Source: CADEED01 sp963711635 (GTDB taxonomy: Bacteria; Pseudomonadota; Gammaproteobacteria; Steroidobacterales; Steroidobacteraceae). From it: 64,000 nucleotides of DNA. Numbering within the stretch: position 1 is the first letter of the stretch; every line of letters starts with the position of its first letter. The position numbers were made by a program, and so were the translations under genes. Below are positions 8,035 to 17,143 of the stretch, one piece after another. The notes below the pieces were generated by a model. That model saw only the letters and a program-made list of their open reading frames with translations, did no database searches and was not told the DNA's origin. The stretch spans positions 806,001-870,000 of the forward strand of contig CAVQEZ010000005.1 in the NCBI GenBank assembly GCA_963711635.1, read 5' to 3'.

Positions 8035-8140
8035 ACTCATCGAGACCGGCTGAGGGATTGGGCCCGAAGAAGCCGGGGCAACCGCCGCCAAGCGGAAAGG
8101 TGCCAACTCCTGCGGAGTCGAAAGATTCCGGCAGATGAGC
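8035..8140 (+). ncRNA. SAM-I (S-box) riboswitch
   Basis: The conserved S-box core is readable: the P1 strands CTCATC (8036-8041) and GATGAG (8134-8139) pair perfectly, with GAGGGA, GGCCC, GAAGCCGGGGCAACC and AAGGTGCCAACTCC in the standard order between them. This aptamer binds S-adenosylmethionine. It lies in the 5' leader of metX. Downstream, CTCATC recurs at 8190-8195, so the 3' strand of P1 has a second possible partner. A CGGCAC/GTGCCG hairpin lies near 8154-8174 without a following U tract, which suggests that control is translational or by a non-classical terminator. Confidence 0.88.
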
Positions 8141-8229
8141 GAACTGCGGCGGCCGGCACGGCTGCCCGGTGCCGTGCGATGCATGGCTGCTCATCCCGAG
8201 TGCTCACTGAGTATGTGTTGGAGCATGGG

Positions 8230-9276
8230 ATGACGAACGACAAACAAGTTTTCCGCAATGACGGCGCCGCCAGCGCTTCGACCGGTACACAGACGCAGAT
8301 GCGCGAGGGCGTGCTGGCGGTACCGGGCGAGATCAAGCTGCATTTCGGCGGCACTCTCGAATCGGTTTCCCTCGCGTGGCGCCTCACGGGACCTGCCGGC
8401 GCTCCGGTGATCGTGGCGATGGGCGGAATCTCCGCCACGCGACGCGTCTGGCAGCCGGAGGAGCCGCGCGGCGGCTGGTGGCACGAAGTTGTGGGCCCCG
8501 GCCTGGCGCTCGACACACAGAGCTTTCGGATCCTGAGTTTCGACTACCTGGGCGCCAGCGCCGATTCCACCGGACCTCGTGATGGCGCGGCATTTCCCAG
8601 CATCTCCGCCTACGACCAGGCCGAGCTGCTGCTGCGCCTGATCAATCATCTCGGCATCACCAGCCTGCGCGCGATTGCCGGTGCCTCATACGGCGGCATG
8701 GTGGCGCTGGCATTCGGCGAGCGTTACCCCGACCGCGTGGCGCGCCTCATCGTGATCAGCGCCGCGGATCGCGCGCATCCCATGGCCAGCGCCTGGCGCG
8801 TGGTGCAACGGCGGATCGTCAAGTTCGCCATCGAGTCCGGGAATCCAGCGAAGGGCCTCGAGTTGGCGCGCGCGCTGGCCATGGCCACGTATCGCAGCGC
8901 CGAGGAATTCGCCGCGCGCTTTGGCGGCGCGCCACGTCGCAAGGACGACGACAGCTTCCAGTTGCCGGTGGAGGAGTACCTGTTCGCCCGCGGTGCGGAA
9001 TACGCCAGGACCTATCGACCCGAATCATTCGTGTGCCTGTCGGAGTCCATCGACCTGCACCGCGTCGATGCCGCGCGCATCTTCGCGCCGGTTACCGCGA
9101 TCGCGGTGCGTGAGGACCAACTGGTGCCGCTGGCCGACATGCGCGCCATGGTGGCGCGCTTGCCCAACGCCGAGCTGCACGAAATCTCTTCGGTTTATGG
9201 CCACGATGCCTTCTTGAAAGAGAACCGGCGCCTGGCACCGATCTTCGCCCATGTATTGAACGAAGCATTGTCTTGA
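8230..9276 (+). CDS. metX: MetX, homoserine O-acyltransferase
   Basis: This alpha/beta-hydrolase acylates homoserine at the start of methionine synthesis. The 348-aa protein has the nucleophile Ser153 in GASYGGM, an Asp in AVREDQLVPL near residue 295, and a His near residue 325 in YGHDAF. I chose the ATG at 8230 because GGAG sits six bases upstream; an in-frame ATG at 8179 lies inside the leader region and is unlikely. Sequence alone does not tell acetyl from succinyl donor; relatives next to metB in Xanthomonadales are often succinyltransferases. The gene sits behind a SAM-I riboswitch and 22 bp before metB, so both are expected to be shut off by SAM. Confidence 0.9.
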   Translation: MTNDKQVFRNDGAASASTGTQTQMREGVLAVPGEIKLHFGGTLESVSLAWRLTGPAGAPVIVAMGGISATRRVWQPEEPRGGWWHEVVGPGLALDTQSFRILSFDYLGASADSTGPRDGAAFPSISAYDQAELLLRLINHLGITSLRAIAGASYGGMVALAFGERYPDRVARLIVISAADRAHPMASAWRVVQRRIVKFAIESGNPAKGLELARALAMATYRSAEEFAARFGGAPRRKDDDSFQLPVEEYLFARGAEYARTYRPESFVCLSESIDLHRVDAARIFAPVTAIAVREDQLVPLADMRAMVARLPNAELHEISSVYGHDAFLKENRRLAPIFAHVLNEALS

Positions 9277-9298
9277 AAGAATTGGCAGGAACCCCCGG

Positions 9299-10459
9299 AT
9301 GACGAACTTGACCCAGGACACCCGCGCCGTGCGCGCGGGCCTCGAGAACTGCGACGTGACGGGGGCCGTGGTGCCGCCGCTGCACCTGTCGTCGACCTAT
9401 GCCTTTCGTGGCTTCGGCGACAAGCGCAAATACGACTACAGCCGTTCGGGAAATCCCACGCGCGACCTGCTCGCCGAAGCGCTCACGGATCTCGAAGGCG
9501 GCGCCGGCGCGGTCATCACGGGTTCGGGCATGGGTGCGATCACCCTGGTGGGACACCTGCTGCCGGTGGGCGCGCGTATCGTCGCGCCGCACGATTGTTA
9601 TGGCGGCACGTTTCGACTGCTGACCGCGTGGCACAAGCGCGGTGAGCTGCAGGTGGATTTCGTCGACTTCGGCAATGCTGCAGCCGTGCAGGCCGCGCTG
9701 TCGAAGCCTGCGGGCATGGTGTGGATCGAGACTCCCAGCAATCCGCTGCTGCGCATCACCGACATTGCCGACATCGCGCAGCGCGCCCACGCCATCGGTG
9801 CGCTGGTGATGGCGGACAACACCTTTCTTTCGCCCGGCTGGCAGAGACCGTTGGATCTCGGCGCCGACATCGTGGTGCATTCGACCACCAAGTACATCAA
9901 TGGCCACAGCGACGTGGTCGGCGGCGCGGTCATTGCGAAGACTGCGGAGCTGGCCGAGCAGTTAGGCTGGTGGGGAAATTGCCTCGGGCTCACCGGCTCG
10001 GCCTTCGACAGTTACCTCACGCTGCGCGGACTGCGCACGCTGCACGTGAGACTGCGCGAACACGGCCGCAATGCCCAGGCCGTGGCCGAATATCTCGCCG
10101 GCCAGAAAAACGTGAGGCGCGTGTACTTCCCCGGCCTTCCGAGCCATCCGGGGCACGACATCGCGAAGCGACAGCAGACCGGGTTCGGGGCCATCGTCAC
10201 CCTGGAAGTGGCGGGCGGCGTCAACGGCGCCAAGCGCTTCTCCGAGGCGCTGGAGCTCTTCTCGCTGGCGGAGTCGCTGGGCGGCGTCGAGAGCCTCGTG
10301 GCTCACCCGGCGACCATGACGCATGCCGCGATGGCGCCAGAAGCGCGCGCCGCGGCCGGCCTGGTCGATGGATTGCTGCGCCTGTCGATCGGCATCGAGT
10401 CCCCCGAGGACCTGCTGCGGGATCTTGAAGTGGGCCTCAGCGAATTGGCACGCGGGTGA
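9299..10459 (+). CDS. metB: Cystathionine gamma-synthase / O-succinylhomoserine (thiol)-lyase
   Basis: The 386-aa Cys/Met-metabolism PLP enzyme has the Schiff-base Lys198 in HSTTKYINGHSD, Asp173 in MADNTF, and the tetramer-contact motif YDYSRSGNPTR (45-55). It replaces the acyl group of O-acylhomoserine by cysteine (giving cystathionine) or by sulfide. The PLP-phosphate segment SGMGAI is intact. It is the second gene of the riboswitch-controlled met unit. The choice between metB, metZ and a cystathionine lyase rests on context with metX and on overall resemblance, so the exact substrate is inferred. Confidence 0.88.
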   Translation: MTNLTQDTRAVRAGLENCDVTGAVVPPLHLSSTYAFRGFGDKRKYDYSRSGNPTRDLLAEALTDLEGGAGAVITGSGMGAITLVGHLLPVGARIVAPHDCYGGTFRLLTAWHKRGELQVDFVDFGNAAAVQAALSKPAGMVWIETPSNPLLRITDIADIAQRAHAIGALVMADNTFLSPGWQRPLDLGADIVVHSTTKYINGHSDVVGGAVIAKTAELAEQLGWWGNCLGLTGSAFDSYLTLRGLRTLHVRLREHGRNAQAVAEYLAGQKNVRRVYFPGLPSHPGHDIAKRQQTGFGAIVTLEVAGGVNGAKRFSEALELFSLAESLGGVESLVAHPATMTHAAMAPEARAAAGLVDGLLRLSIGIESPEDLLRDLEVGLSELARG

Positions 10460-10496
10460 TACTCCCAATGGCGTCAAGTCGCTGGGCTGAGACCGG

Positions 10497-11267
10497 CTAC
10501 TGGTCTGCCTTGTCGACAGTGCATTCTTCGGCCTGATTCAGGCTGCACGTGGCCTGCTTCTGGCCGCCGATCGCGTCCCTGGGGCCGGATTCCGCGATCG
10601 CCTCATCCTGCGATCGTGACAGTGGCGACATGTCGTCCGGCGAGAGGTAGTTGGTGCGCGTACGACGCGCCGACGTCACGGGCACCACGATCATGGCGGA
10701 GGCGCTGGCCTCGTCGACGACCATCATGCGCGACTCGAGATCCGGTGTGGTGCCGAGATCCGCATTGCTGATGTTAGGCGCGTAGAACAACAGGCGCGGA
10801 CCGACCCGCGCGAGTTTTCCGCCCTCGACGACTGCGTTGCGCGTGGACAGCATGTAACAGATACCCACGCGGCGCGGCGCCATGAATTCACCTTGCTGAA
10901 AGCGCTCCTTGACCTCGCGGTCGATGTACGCGCGGGTCGCGCCGCGCGAGCGCAGTTCGGCGCGGAAGAAGATGACCGGCAGCAACGTCGCGCTCCCTTC
11001 GGCGTCGAAGCAGCGCGGTTCGAACGCGCCCGGGAGTTCGCGCTCGATGAGGCAGTTGAAGCCGTTGCGGCTCTGGCGAACACGGCGGTACCCCATGGAA
11101 CTGAGGACGTAGACGCCGGCGTCGGGGCGCAAATGTTCGGGCGCCGCCTCGAGTGCCGCCGCGGTTTCCTGCGACTCGACCAGCAGTGGCGGGAAGTCCT
11201 TTTGTGCCGTCGCTGCACCGGAGCTCAATGGCAAGGCGAACACAAAGCAGGGCAACAGGGTGCGCAT
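10497..11267 (-). CDS. Exported protein of unknown function
   Basis: This is a 256-aa protein starting at the ATG at 11267 (MRTLLPCFVFALPLSSGAAT), a clear signal peptide ending near AATAQ. The mature protein contains paired Cys (NCLIE, RCFD, ICYML) and ends with a Cys-containing tail (ATCSLNQAEECTVD). I do not recognise a family. The start overlaps the region just after the SDR stop at 11270, so it is translated with the SDR and DUF899 genes. A longer start at 11297 exists but would remove the signal peptide from the N-terminus. It probably works in the periplasm or outer envelope. Confidence 0.65.
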   Translation of the reverse strand: MRTLLPCFVFALPLSSGAATAQKDFPPLLVESQETAAALEAAPEHLRPDAGVYVLSSMGYRRVRQSRNGFNCLIERELPGAFEPRCFDAEGSATLLPVIFFRAELRSRGATRAYIDREVKERFQQGEFMAPRRVGICYMLSTRNAVVEGGKLARVGPRLLFYAPNISNADLGTTPDLESRMMVVDEASASAMIVVPVTSARRTRTNYLSPDDMSPLSRSQDEAIAESGPRDAIGGQKQATCSLNQAEECTVDKADQ

Positions 11268-11269
11268 TT

Positions 11270-12157
11270 TCAATCTGCTATCTCCCCACAGGTGCAATTG
11301 AGCACCGCGGCTGTGATGGAACTGGCTTGGTCGGAGGCCGCCAGCACGGCGGCATTGGCGATCTCCGCCATTTTCGGCATGCGCCTGAGCATGGTCTTCT
11401 CGGCGATGCGCGCCTCGAATGCTTCCAGCGTCACGCCGGCCGCCTTGGCGTGTGCGGTAATGGCCGCGGCCACGCCGGGCGCATCCGGCGAACCCGAAGA
11501 GCGCAGCGTGATCAGGCGGATGCCATCAGGGCCGAGCTCGATGGCGAGTTGACGCCACAGCCCCTCGATCGCCGCGCAGGCCACGCCAAATCCGCCGCTG
11601 GCCACGTAGGGCTTGCGCGCCACCTGCGCAGTGAGCGCGAGGATCACGCCGCCGCCGCGCTTCTGCATGTGGCGGGCCGCGGCAGTGGCGGTGATGAAGT
11701 GGGTGCGCATGGCGTTCTCGATGGGCAACGCGAATGCCTCGCGCGCCATCGCCGCGAGCGGCTGACCCTGGTCTCCGCCAAGGTCGATGAGATTGAAGGA
11801 AATGTCGATGGCGCCGGCCGCGCGCACCACCTCATCGAGATGTTTCTCGACGGCGGTGCGGTCGAGCGCGTCCACGGCGGCGGCGGTCGCGCTGGCACCG
11901 GCCTGTGACAATTCACCAGCGAGCGCATCGACCTTGTCGAAGGTGCGCCCGGCGAGGAACAGCTGCGCGCCCTCGCGTGCGAAGGCGCGCGACACGGCAC
12001 CACCGATGGCACCGGCGGCGCCGTAAACCACCGCACGCTTGCCGGCTAACAACCCCGGTCGCGACGCGGGTCCCGGGCGTGCGCTGGCGCCGCGCGCGGC
12101 AAACGGCACGGCCACCGCGGCACCGGAGGCGAGGAAATCACGTCGTGTGGGGTCCAT
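11270..12157 (-). CDS. SDR-fold protein with Tat signal and substituted catalytic residues
   Basis: The 295-aa product starts MDPTRRDFLASGAAVAVPFA, a twin-arginine signal. A Rossmann fold follows, with GAAGAIGG (46-53) in place of the usual TGxxxGIG. In the active-site region the expected Tyr-x-x-x-Lys is replaced by Phe190 and Cys194 (GGFGVACAAIEGL). The catalytic Ser position is also not conserved. The rest, including ELGPDGIRLITLRS, is clearly SDR. It may bind a nucleotide without classical SDR chemistry, or use Cys194. It sits 7 bp after the DUF899 gene and just before an exported unknown, so the three form one operon. Confidence 0.8.
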   Translation of the reverse strand: MDPTRRDFLASGAAVAVPFAARGASARPGPASRPGLLAGKRAVVYGAAGAIGGAVSRAFAREGAQLFLAGRTFDKVDALAGELSQAGASATAAAVDALDRTAVEKHLDEVVRAAGAIDISFNLIDLGGDQGQPLAAMAREAFALPIENAMRTHFITATAAARHMQKRGGGVILALTAQVARKPYVASGGFGVACAAIEGLWRQLAIELGPDGIRLITLRSSGSPDAPGVAAAITAHAKAAGVTLEAFEARIAEKTMLRRMPKMAEIANAAVLAASDQASSITAAVLNCTCGEIAD

Positions 12158-12164
12158 GTGCCCC

Positions 12165-12923
12165 TCACATGCAACATGAAACGGGCGGCGTGAAGCGCCC
12201 GTTGGCGGCGACTTCGCCGCCCTGGCCATACATGTTGTGCGGGCGGGCCCAGTCGGTGAGCGAGAAATGCGGTCCGTTCTCGTTGCGGCCCTTGGGCGTG
12301 GCCTCGAGGATGCGGTAGATGGCCATGAAGTCTTCGCCACCGCGCGAGTAGTTCGAGTACGTGTGGTAGATGGTTCCGGACTCGTCCTTGTGGAACACGC
12401 TGTTGCCGGAGATGTCCTCGATGCCCGGATTGCAGTAGCCGTAGTTGTACCAGGCGCGTCCCGCGGCCAGGTCCTCGGGCCGGAACGACACGCCGTAGTC
12501 GTAATTGAAGTCCGAGCCGAACGACGAATAGAAAGGAATCTTCCAGGCCATGCGGTCGCGCAACGCATTCAGTTCCGCCAAGGTCGCGCGTGCGACGGCG
12601 ACCACCGATACGTCATGGTTTTCCAGGTGCGGCAGCAGACTTTCAAGTCCATCGACTCCCAGCGCACAGCCCACGCATTGTAGAGGCTGATCCGGACCCT
12701 GCATCACGTGCTGCACGAAAAGTTGGCTCTTGTCCCGAAACAGGTCCGCGAGCGTCACCCGTCCTTGCGGGGAATCGAATTCATAGCGCTTGTCGACGCG
12801 CACCCAGGGCAGGGCGCGGCGCTTCTCCGCCAGCGCGTCACGCCGCCGCGTGAAATCCTTCTCCTCGGCCAGGAGCTTCTGTCTTTCGGCAATCCACTGA
12901 TCTCGGGAGACGACGCGGTGCAT
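12165..12923 (-). CDS. DUF899 family thioredoxin-fold protein
   Basis: The 252-aa protein belongs to the DUF899 family of predicted thioredoxin-like proteins. Motifs are the N-terminal RDQWIAERQKLLAEEK helix, PWVRVDKRYEF, FVQHVMQGPDQPLQCVGC with a CxxC at about residues 81-84, and the C-terminal HTYSNYSRGGEDF and LTDWARPHNMY segments. The start ATG at 12923 is preceded by AAGGAGGATCCC, an almost ideal ribosome-binding site. The biochemical role of DUF899 is not established; a redox function is suggested by the fold. It heads a three-gene unit with the SDR and an exported protein. Confidence 0.85.
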   Translation of the reverse strand: MHRVVSRDQWIAERQKLLAEEKDFTRRRDALAEKRRALPWVRVDKRYEFDSPQGRVTLADLFRDKSQLFVQHVMQGPDQPLQCVGCALGVDGLESLLPHLENHDVSVVAVARATLAELNALRDRMAWKIPFYSSFGSDFNYDYGVSFRPEDLAAGRAWYNYGYCNPGIEDISGNSVFHKDESGTIYHTYSNYSRGGEDFMAIYRILEATPKGRNENGPHFSLTDWARPHNMYGQGGEVAANGRFTPPVSCCM

Positions 12924-13030
12924 GGGATCCTCCTTCAGCGCAGGCGTTTCTCCCTGGTCGATTGGGAACACCGCATTTCGACATGCGGCCAGAGAATCGG
13001 GCGGAGGCCTGCGACGGCCCTCGGCAATGG

Positions 13031-14089
<1,059 letters not shown>

Positions 14090-14099
14090 TGGGGAGCCT

Positions 14100-14675
14100 T
14101 CAGCGGTGTCGCTGCTCGTACGCCGAGATCGCGCTGCCCTGGGCGAGCAGATAACCGAGCTCGTCGATGCCATTGAGCAGGCAGTAGCGCGCGAAGCCCT
14201 CGAGCGGAAAGCTGACGGCGGTGCCGTCGGGCAAGCTCAGCGTCGTGGTCTCGACGTCGATGGTCAGTTCCGAGCCTGGGTGTGCGAGCAGCCAGGCGTG
14301 GGTTTTCTCGTCGACCAGCACGGGAACGAGGCCGTTCTTGAGGCTGTTGGTGCGGAAGATGTCGGCGAATTCGGTGCTGACCACGGCCTCGAAGCCAAAG
14401 TCCTGCAACGCCCAGGCGGCGTGCTCGCGAGAGGATCCACAACCGATGTTGCGTCCGGCCACGAGGATGCGCGCTCCGCGCGCTTCGGGCTTGTTGAGCG
14501 CGAAATCCGCTTTGGGATTGCCGGCGGCGTCGTAGCGCCAGTCGGCGAACAGGTTTTTGCCGAAACCGTCCCTCGAAGTCGAAGTCAGGAATCGCGCCGG
14601 GATGATCTGGTCGGTGTCGATGTTGCTGGTGGGCAGCACCACCGTGCGGGAGCGAATGGTTTTGACGGCAGCCAT
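14100..14675 (-). CDS. leuD: LeuD, 3-isopropylmalate dehydratase small subunit
   Basis: LeuD is the swivelling domain that completes the active site of the LeuCD isomerase. The 191-aa protein carries SNIDTDQIIPARF (residues 17-29), the substrate-recognition loop NIGCGSSREHAAWAL near residues 76-90, and ending EGFARYCLLNGIDELGYLL. The start ATG at 14675 is one base from the leuC stop, so the two subunits are co-translated. Its length is at the shorter end of the bacterial LeuD1 class (about 200 aa). Confidence 0.95.
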   Translation of the reverse strand: MAAVKTIRSRTVVLPTSNIDTDQIIPARFLTSTSRDGFGKNLFADWRYDAAGNPKADFALNKPEARGARILVAGRNIGCGSSREHAAWALQDFGFEAVVSTEFADIFRTNSLKNGLVPVLVDEKTHAWLLAHPGSELTIDVETTTLSLPDGTAVSFPLEGFARYCLLNGIDELGYLLAQGSAISAYEQRHR

Positions 14676-14676
14676 G

Positions 14677-16083
14677 TCAGTTGGGGAACTCGCGAGGATC
14701 GGTGACGCGGCCGCGGATGGCGGAAGCGGCGGCGGTTTCAGGGCTGGCCAGCAGGGTGCGCGCACCCACGCCCTGGCGGCCTTCGAAGTTGCGATTGCTG
14801 GTGCTGATGGAATAGTGGCCGGCGGGTACGAGGTCGCCATTCATGCCGAGGCACATGGAGCAGCCGCTCTCGCGCCACTCGGCGCCGGCCGCCAGGAACA
14901 CCTGGTCCAGCCCTTCGGCCTCGGCGGCGCGCTTCACGTTCTGCGAGCCGGGCACCACCAGCATCTTCACGCCCTCGGCGAGCTTGTGGCCGCGCAACAC
15001 GCGCGCGGCATTGCGCAGATCCGAAAGGCGGCCGTTGGTGCAGCTGCCGACGAACACATTGTTGACCGGCACGTTGCTGATCGGCTCGCCGGCCTTGAGG
15101 CCCATGTAGGCCAGCGCCTTCTGGAACACCGCGTCGCCCTGCGCCGGGACGCTGCCATTCACGGGAGCCACCATGCCCGGATGCGTGCCGTAGGTGACCA
15201 TGGGCACCAGCGCGGCGGCATCGATGTCCACGCTGCGATCGAACCTTGCCCCGTTCTCGGTGGGTAGTTTGCTCCAGCGGGCCAGCGCCGCTTCCCAGGC
15301 CGCACCCTTGGGCGCGCGCGGCGCCTCGGCGAGATAGGCGAAGGTGGTCGCGTCGGGCGCGATCATGCCGGCACGCGCGCCGGCCTCGATGGACATGTTG
15401 CAGATGGTCATGCGCTCGTCCATCGACATGGCCGAGATGGCCGCGCCGCGAAATTCCAGCACATGGCCCGTGCCGCCCGAAACGCCGATCTGGCCGATGA
15501 TGGCGAGGATCAGGTCTTTGGCCGCCACTCCGGACGGCAACCTGTTTGACACGTTTATCGCGAAGGTCTTCGGCCGCCGTTGCAGCAGGCACTGCGTGGC
15601 CAGCACATGGCCCACTTCGGTGGTGCCGATGCCAAAGGCGAGCGCGCCAAAGGCCCCGTGCGTCGAGGTGTGCGAGTCGCCACAGACGATGGTCTTGCCA
15701 GGCTGGGTGAGCCCCAGCTCGGGTCCGATGATGTGCACGATGCCGCGGCGGCTGTCCTGCAGGTTGAACAGCTCGACGCCGAACTCGCGCGCGTTGTCCT
15801 CGAGTTGTTTGACCTGCTTCGCCGCCGAGTCCACCGCGATCGGAACTCCGCCGAATACCTGCTCGGTGCGCGTGGGCGTGGAATGGTCCATGGTCGCGAG
15901 CGTGAGATCCGGACGGCGCAGCTTCAGGCCGCGCTTGCGCAGCTCGGTATACGCCTGCGGCGTGGTCACTTCGTGCGTGAGGTGCAGATCGATGAACAGG
16001 ACGGCCGGAGTCTCGTCGGTCTCGGGGACGACGACGTGCTCGTCCCAGACTTTCTCGAACATCGTTTTTGGTGAGGGGGTCAT
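14677..16083 (-). CDS. leuC: LeuC, 3-isopropylmalate dehydratase large subunit
   Basis: LeuC is the aconitase-type [4Fe-4S] subunit that interconverts 2- and 3-isopropylmalate with LeuD. The 468-aa product contains the cluster ligands in VGSCTNGRL and GCSMCLGMN, plus CGDSHTSTHGAFG and the TMDHSTPT His. Two starts are possible: ATG 16083 (MTPSPKTMFEKVWDEH) or ATG 16062, seven residues later; neither has a strong ribosome-binding site. Upstream is a palindromic repeat that separates leuC from ilvE, so it may also be a point where expression of leuCDB is set apart. Confidence 0.94.
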   Translation of the reverse strand: MTPSPKTMFEKVWDEHVVVPETDETPAVLFIDLHLTHEVTTPQAYTELRKRGLKLRRPDLTLATMDHSTPTRTEQVFGGVPIAVDSAAKQVKQLEDNAREFGVELFNLQDSRRGIVHIIGPELGLTQPGKTIVCGDSHTSTHGAFGALAFGIGTTEVGHVLATQCLLQRRPKTFAINVSNRLPSGVAAKDLILAIIGQIGVSGGTGHVLEFRGAAISAMSMDERMTICNMSIEAGARAGMIAPDATTFAYLAEAPRAPKGAAWEAALARWSKLPTENGARFDRSVDIDAAALVPMVTYGTHPGMVAPVNGSVPAQGDAVFQKALAYMGLKAGEPISNVPVNNVFVGSCTNGRLSDLRNAARVLRGHKLAEGVKMLVVPGSQNVKRAAEAEGLDQVFLAAGAEWRESGCSMCLGMNGDLVPAGHYSISTSNRNFEGRQGVGARTLLASPETAAASAIRGRVTDPREFPN

Positions 16084-16102
16084 CTGGTCTCGTGAGGGGA
16101 AT

Positions 16103-16150
16103 GGGGTCAGGCACCATTATTTCGAAGACGAAAAAATGGAGCCAGACCCC
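16103..16150. repeat. REP-like 48-bp imperfect palindrome between ilvE and leuC
   Basis: Two 22-bp arms (16103-16124 and 16129-16150) face each other around a 4-bp AAGA loop. The left arm begins GGGGTCAGGCACCATT and the right arm ends AATGGAGCCAGACCCC. They pair at 19 of 22 positions, with three A-A mismatches. The GGGGTC(A/T)GGC(A/T)CCATTTTTCG style of arm resembles REP/RAYT-type palindromes dispersed in many proteobacteria. No transposase is adjacent. It lies inside the ilv-leu operon and would form a strong RNA hairpin. Confidence 0.7.
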
Positions 16151-16168
16151 TGACTAATAGGCGCGCGT

Positions 16169-17125
16169 CTAACCGGCGACCGCGGCTCGGGGCGCATTCA
16201 TGTCCACGTAATCCAACCAGCCGCGCGGGTCCTGGGTCTTGCCCTGCACGAGCCCGAAGTAGGCCGCCTGCAGCTTGGCCGTGATCGGCCCGCGTTTGCC
16301 GTTGCCGATCTGAATGGCGTCGACCGAGCGGATGGCCGCGACCTCGGTTGCCGTGCCGGTGAAGAACAATTCATCGGCGAGGTACAGCATCTCGCGCGGA
16401 ACAGCGATCTCGCGCACCTCGATGCCCATGTCTTTCGCCAGCGTCATCACGGTGTGACGTGTGATGCCGTTGAGCAGTGAATGTGCCACGCCGGGCGTGT
16501 ACAGCACGCCATCTTTGACCACGAACAGATTCTCGCCGGCACCTTCGCTGACGGTACCGTCGGTGGACAGACCGATGCCTTCCACGAAGCCGAGCCGCTT
16601 GGCCTCGAGGCCGATGAGCTGGCTGGAAAGATAATTGCCGCCGGCCTTGGCCATGGCGGGAATGGTGTTCGGCGCGACTCGCTGCCATGACGACACGCAG
16701 ACATCGACGCCTTCGTCTTCAGCGGCGCCCAGATACCGGGCCCATTCCCAGGCGGCGATTGCCACTTCGACGGGCGGATCGATCTTCGGCACCACGCCGG
16801 CCTCGCCGTAACCGCGGAATGCCACGGGACGCAGGTAGGCGCCGCGCGCCAGCCCGTTCTGCGCGATGACTTCGCGCTGGCCGTGATTGATCTGGTCTTC
16901 AGTGAAGGGAATATTGATGCGATAGATCTTCGCCGAGTCGAACAGGCGCCGGGTGTGGTCGCGCAGGCGGAAGATGGCCGGACCGCGCGGCGTTTCGTAG
17001 GCGCGCACGCCTTCGAACACCGAGGAGCCGTAGTGCAGCGCATGTGACAACACGTGCACCGTGGCTTTTTCCCACGGGACCAGTTTGCCGTTGAACCAGA
17101 TGTACTTCGTTGCGGGTATTGGCAT
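16169..17125 (-). CDS. ilvE: IlvE, branched-chain amino acid aminotransferase
   Basis: IlvE makes the last step of Leu, Ile and Val synthesis, transferring nitrogen from glutamate to the 2-oxo acids. The 318-aa fold-type IV PLP enzyme has YIWFNGKLVPWEKATVHVLS at the N-terminus, the Schiff-base Lys160 in MAKAGGNYLSS, and the phosphate-binding segment GITRHTVMTLA. The conserved ELFFTGTATEV motif near residue 258 is present. It lies 18 bp after leuA in the same operon, which links all three branched-chain pathways to a single promoter. Confidence 0.95.
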   Translation of the reverse strand: MPIPATKYIWFNGKLVPWEKATVHVLSHALHYGSSVFEGVRAYETPRGPAIFRLRDHTRRLFDSAKIYRINIPFTEDQINHGQREVIAQNGLARGAYLRPVAFRGYGEAGVVPKIDPPVEVAIAAWEWARYLGAAEDEGVDVCVSSWQRVAPNTIPAMAKAGGNYLSSQLIGLEAKRLGFVEGIGLSTDGTVSEGAGENLFVVKDGVLYTPGVAHSLLNGITRHTVMTLAKDMGIEVREIAVPREMLYLADELFFTGTATEVAAIRSVDAIQIGNGKRGPITAKLQAAYFGLVQGKTQDPRGWLDYVDMNAPRAAVAG

Positions 17126-17143
17126 GTTGAAGCTCCGAAAACT

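Noticed and set aside
12971..12988. CCGCAT/ATGCGG hairpin between leuB and the DUF899 gene as a terminator
   Set aside because: The 6-bp stem has no T run on the minus strand, so it is not a convincing intrinsic terminator.
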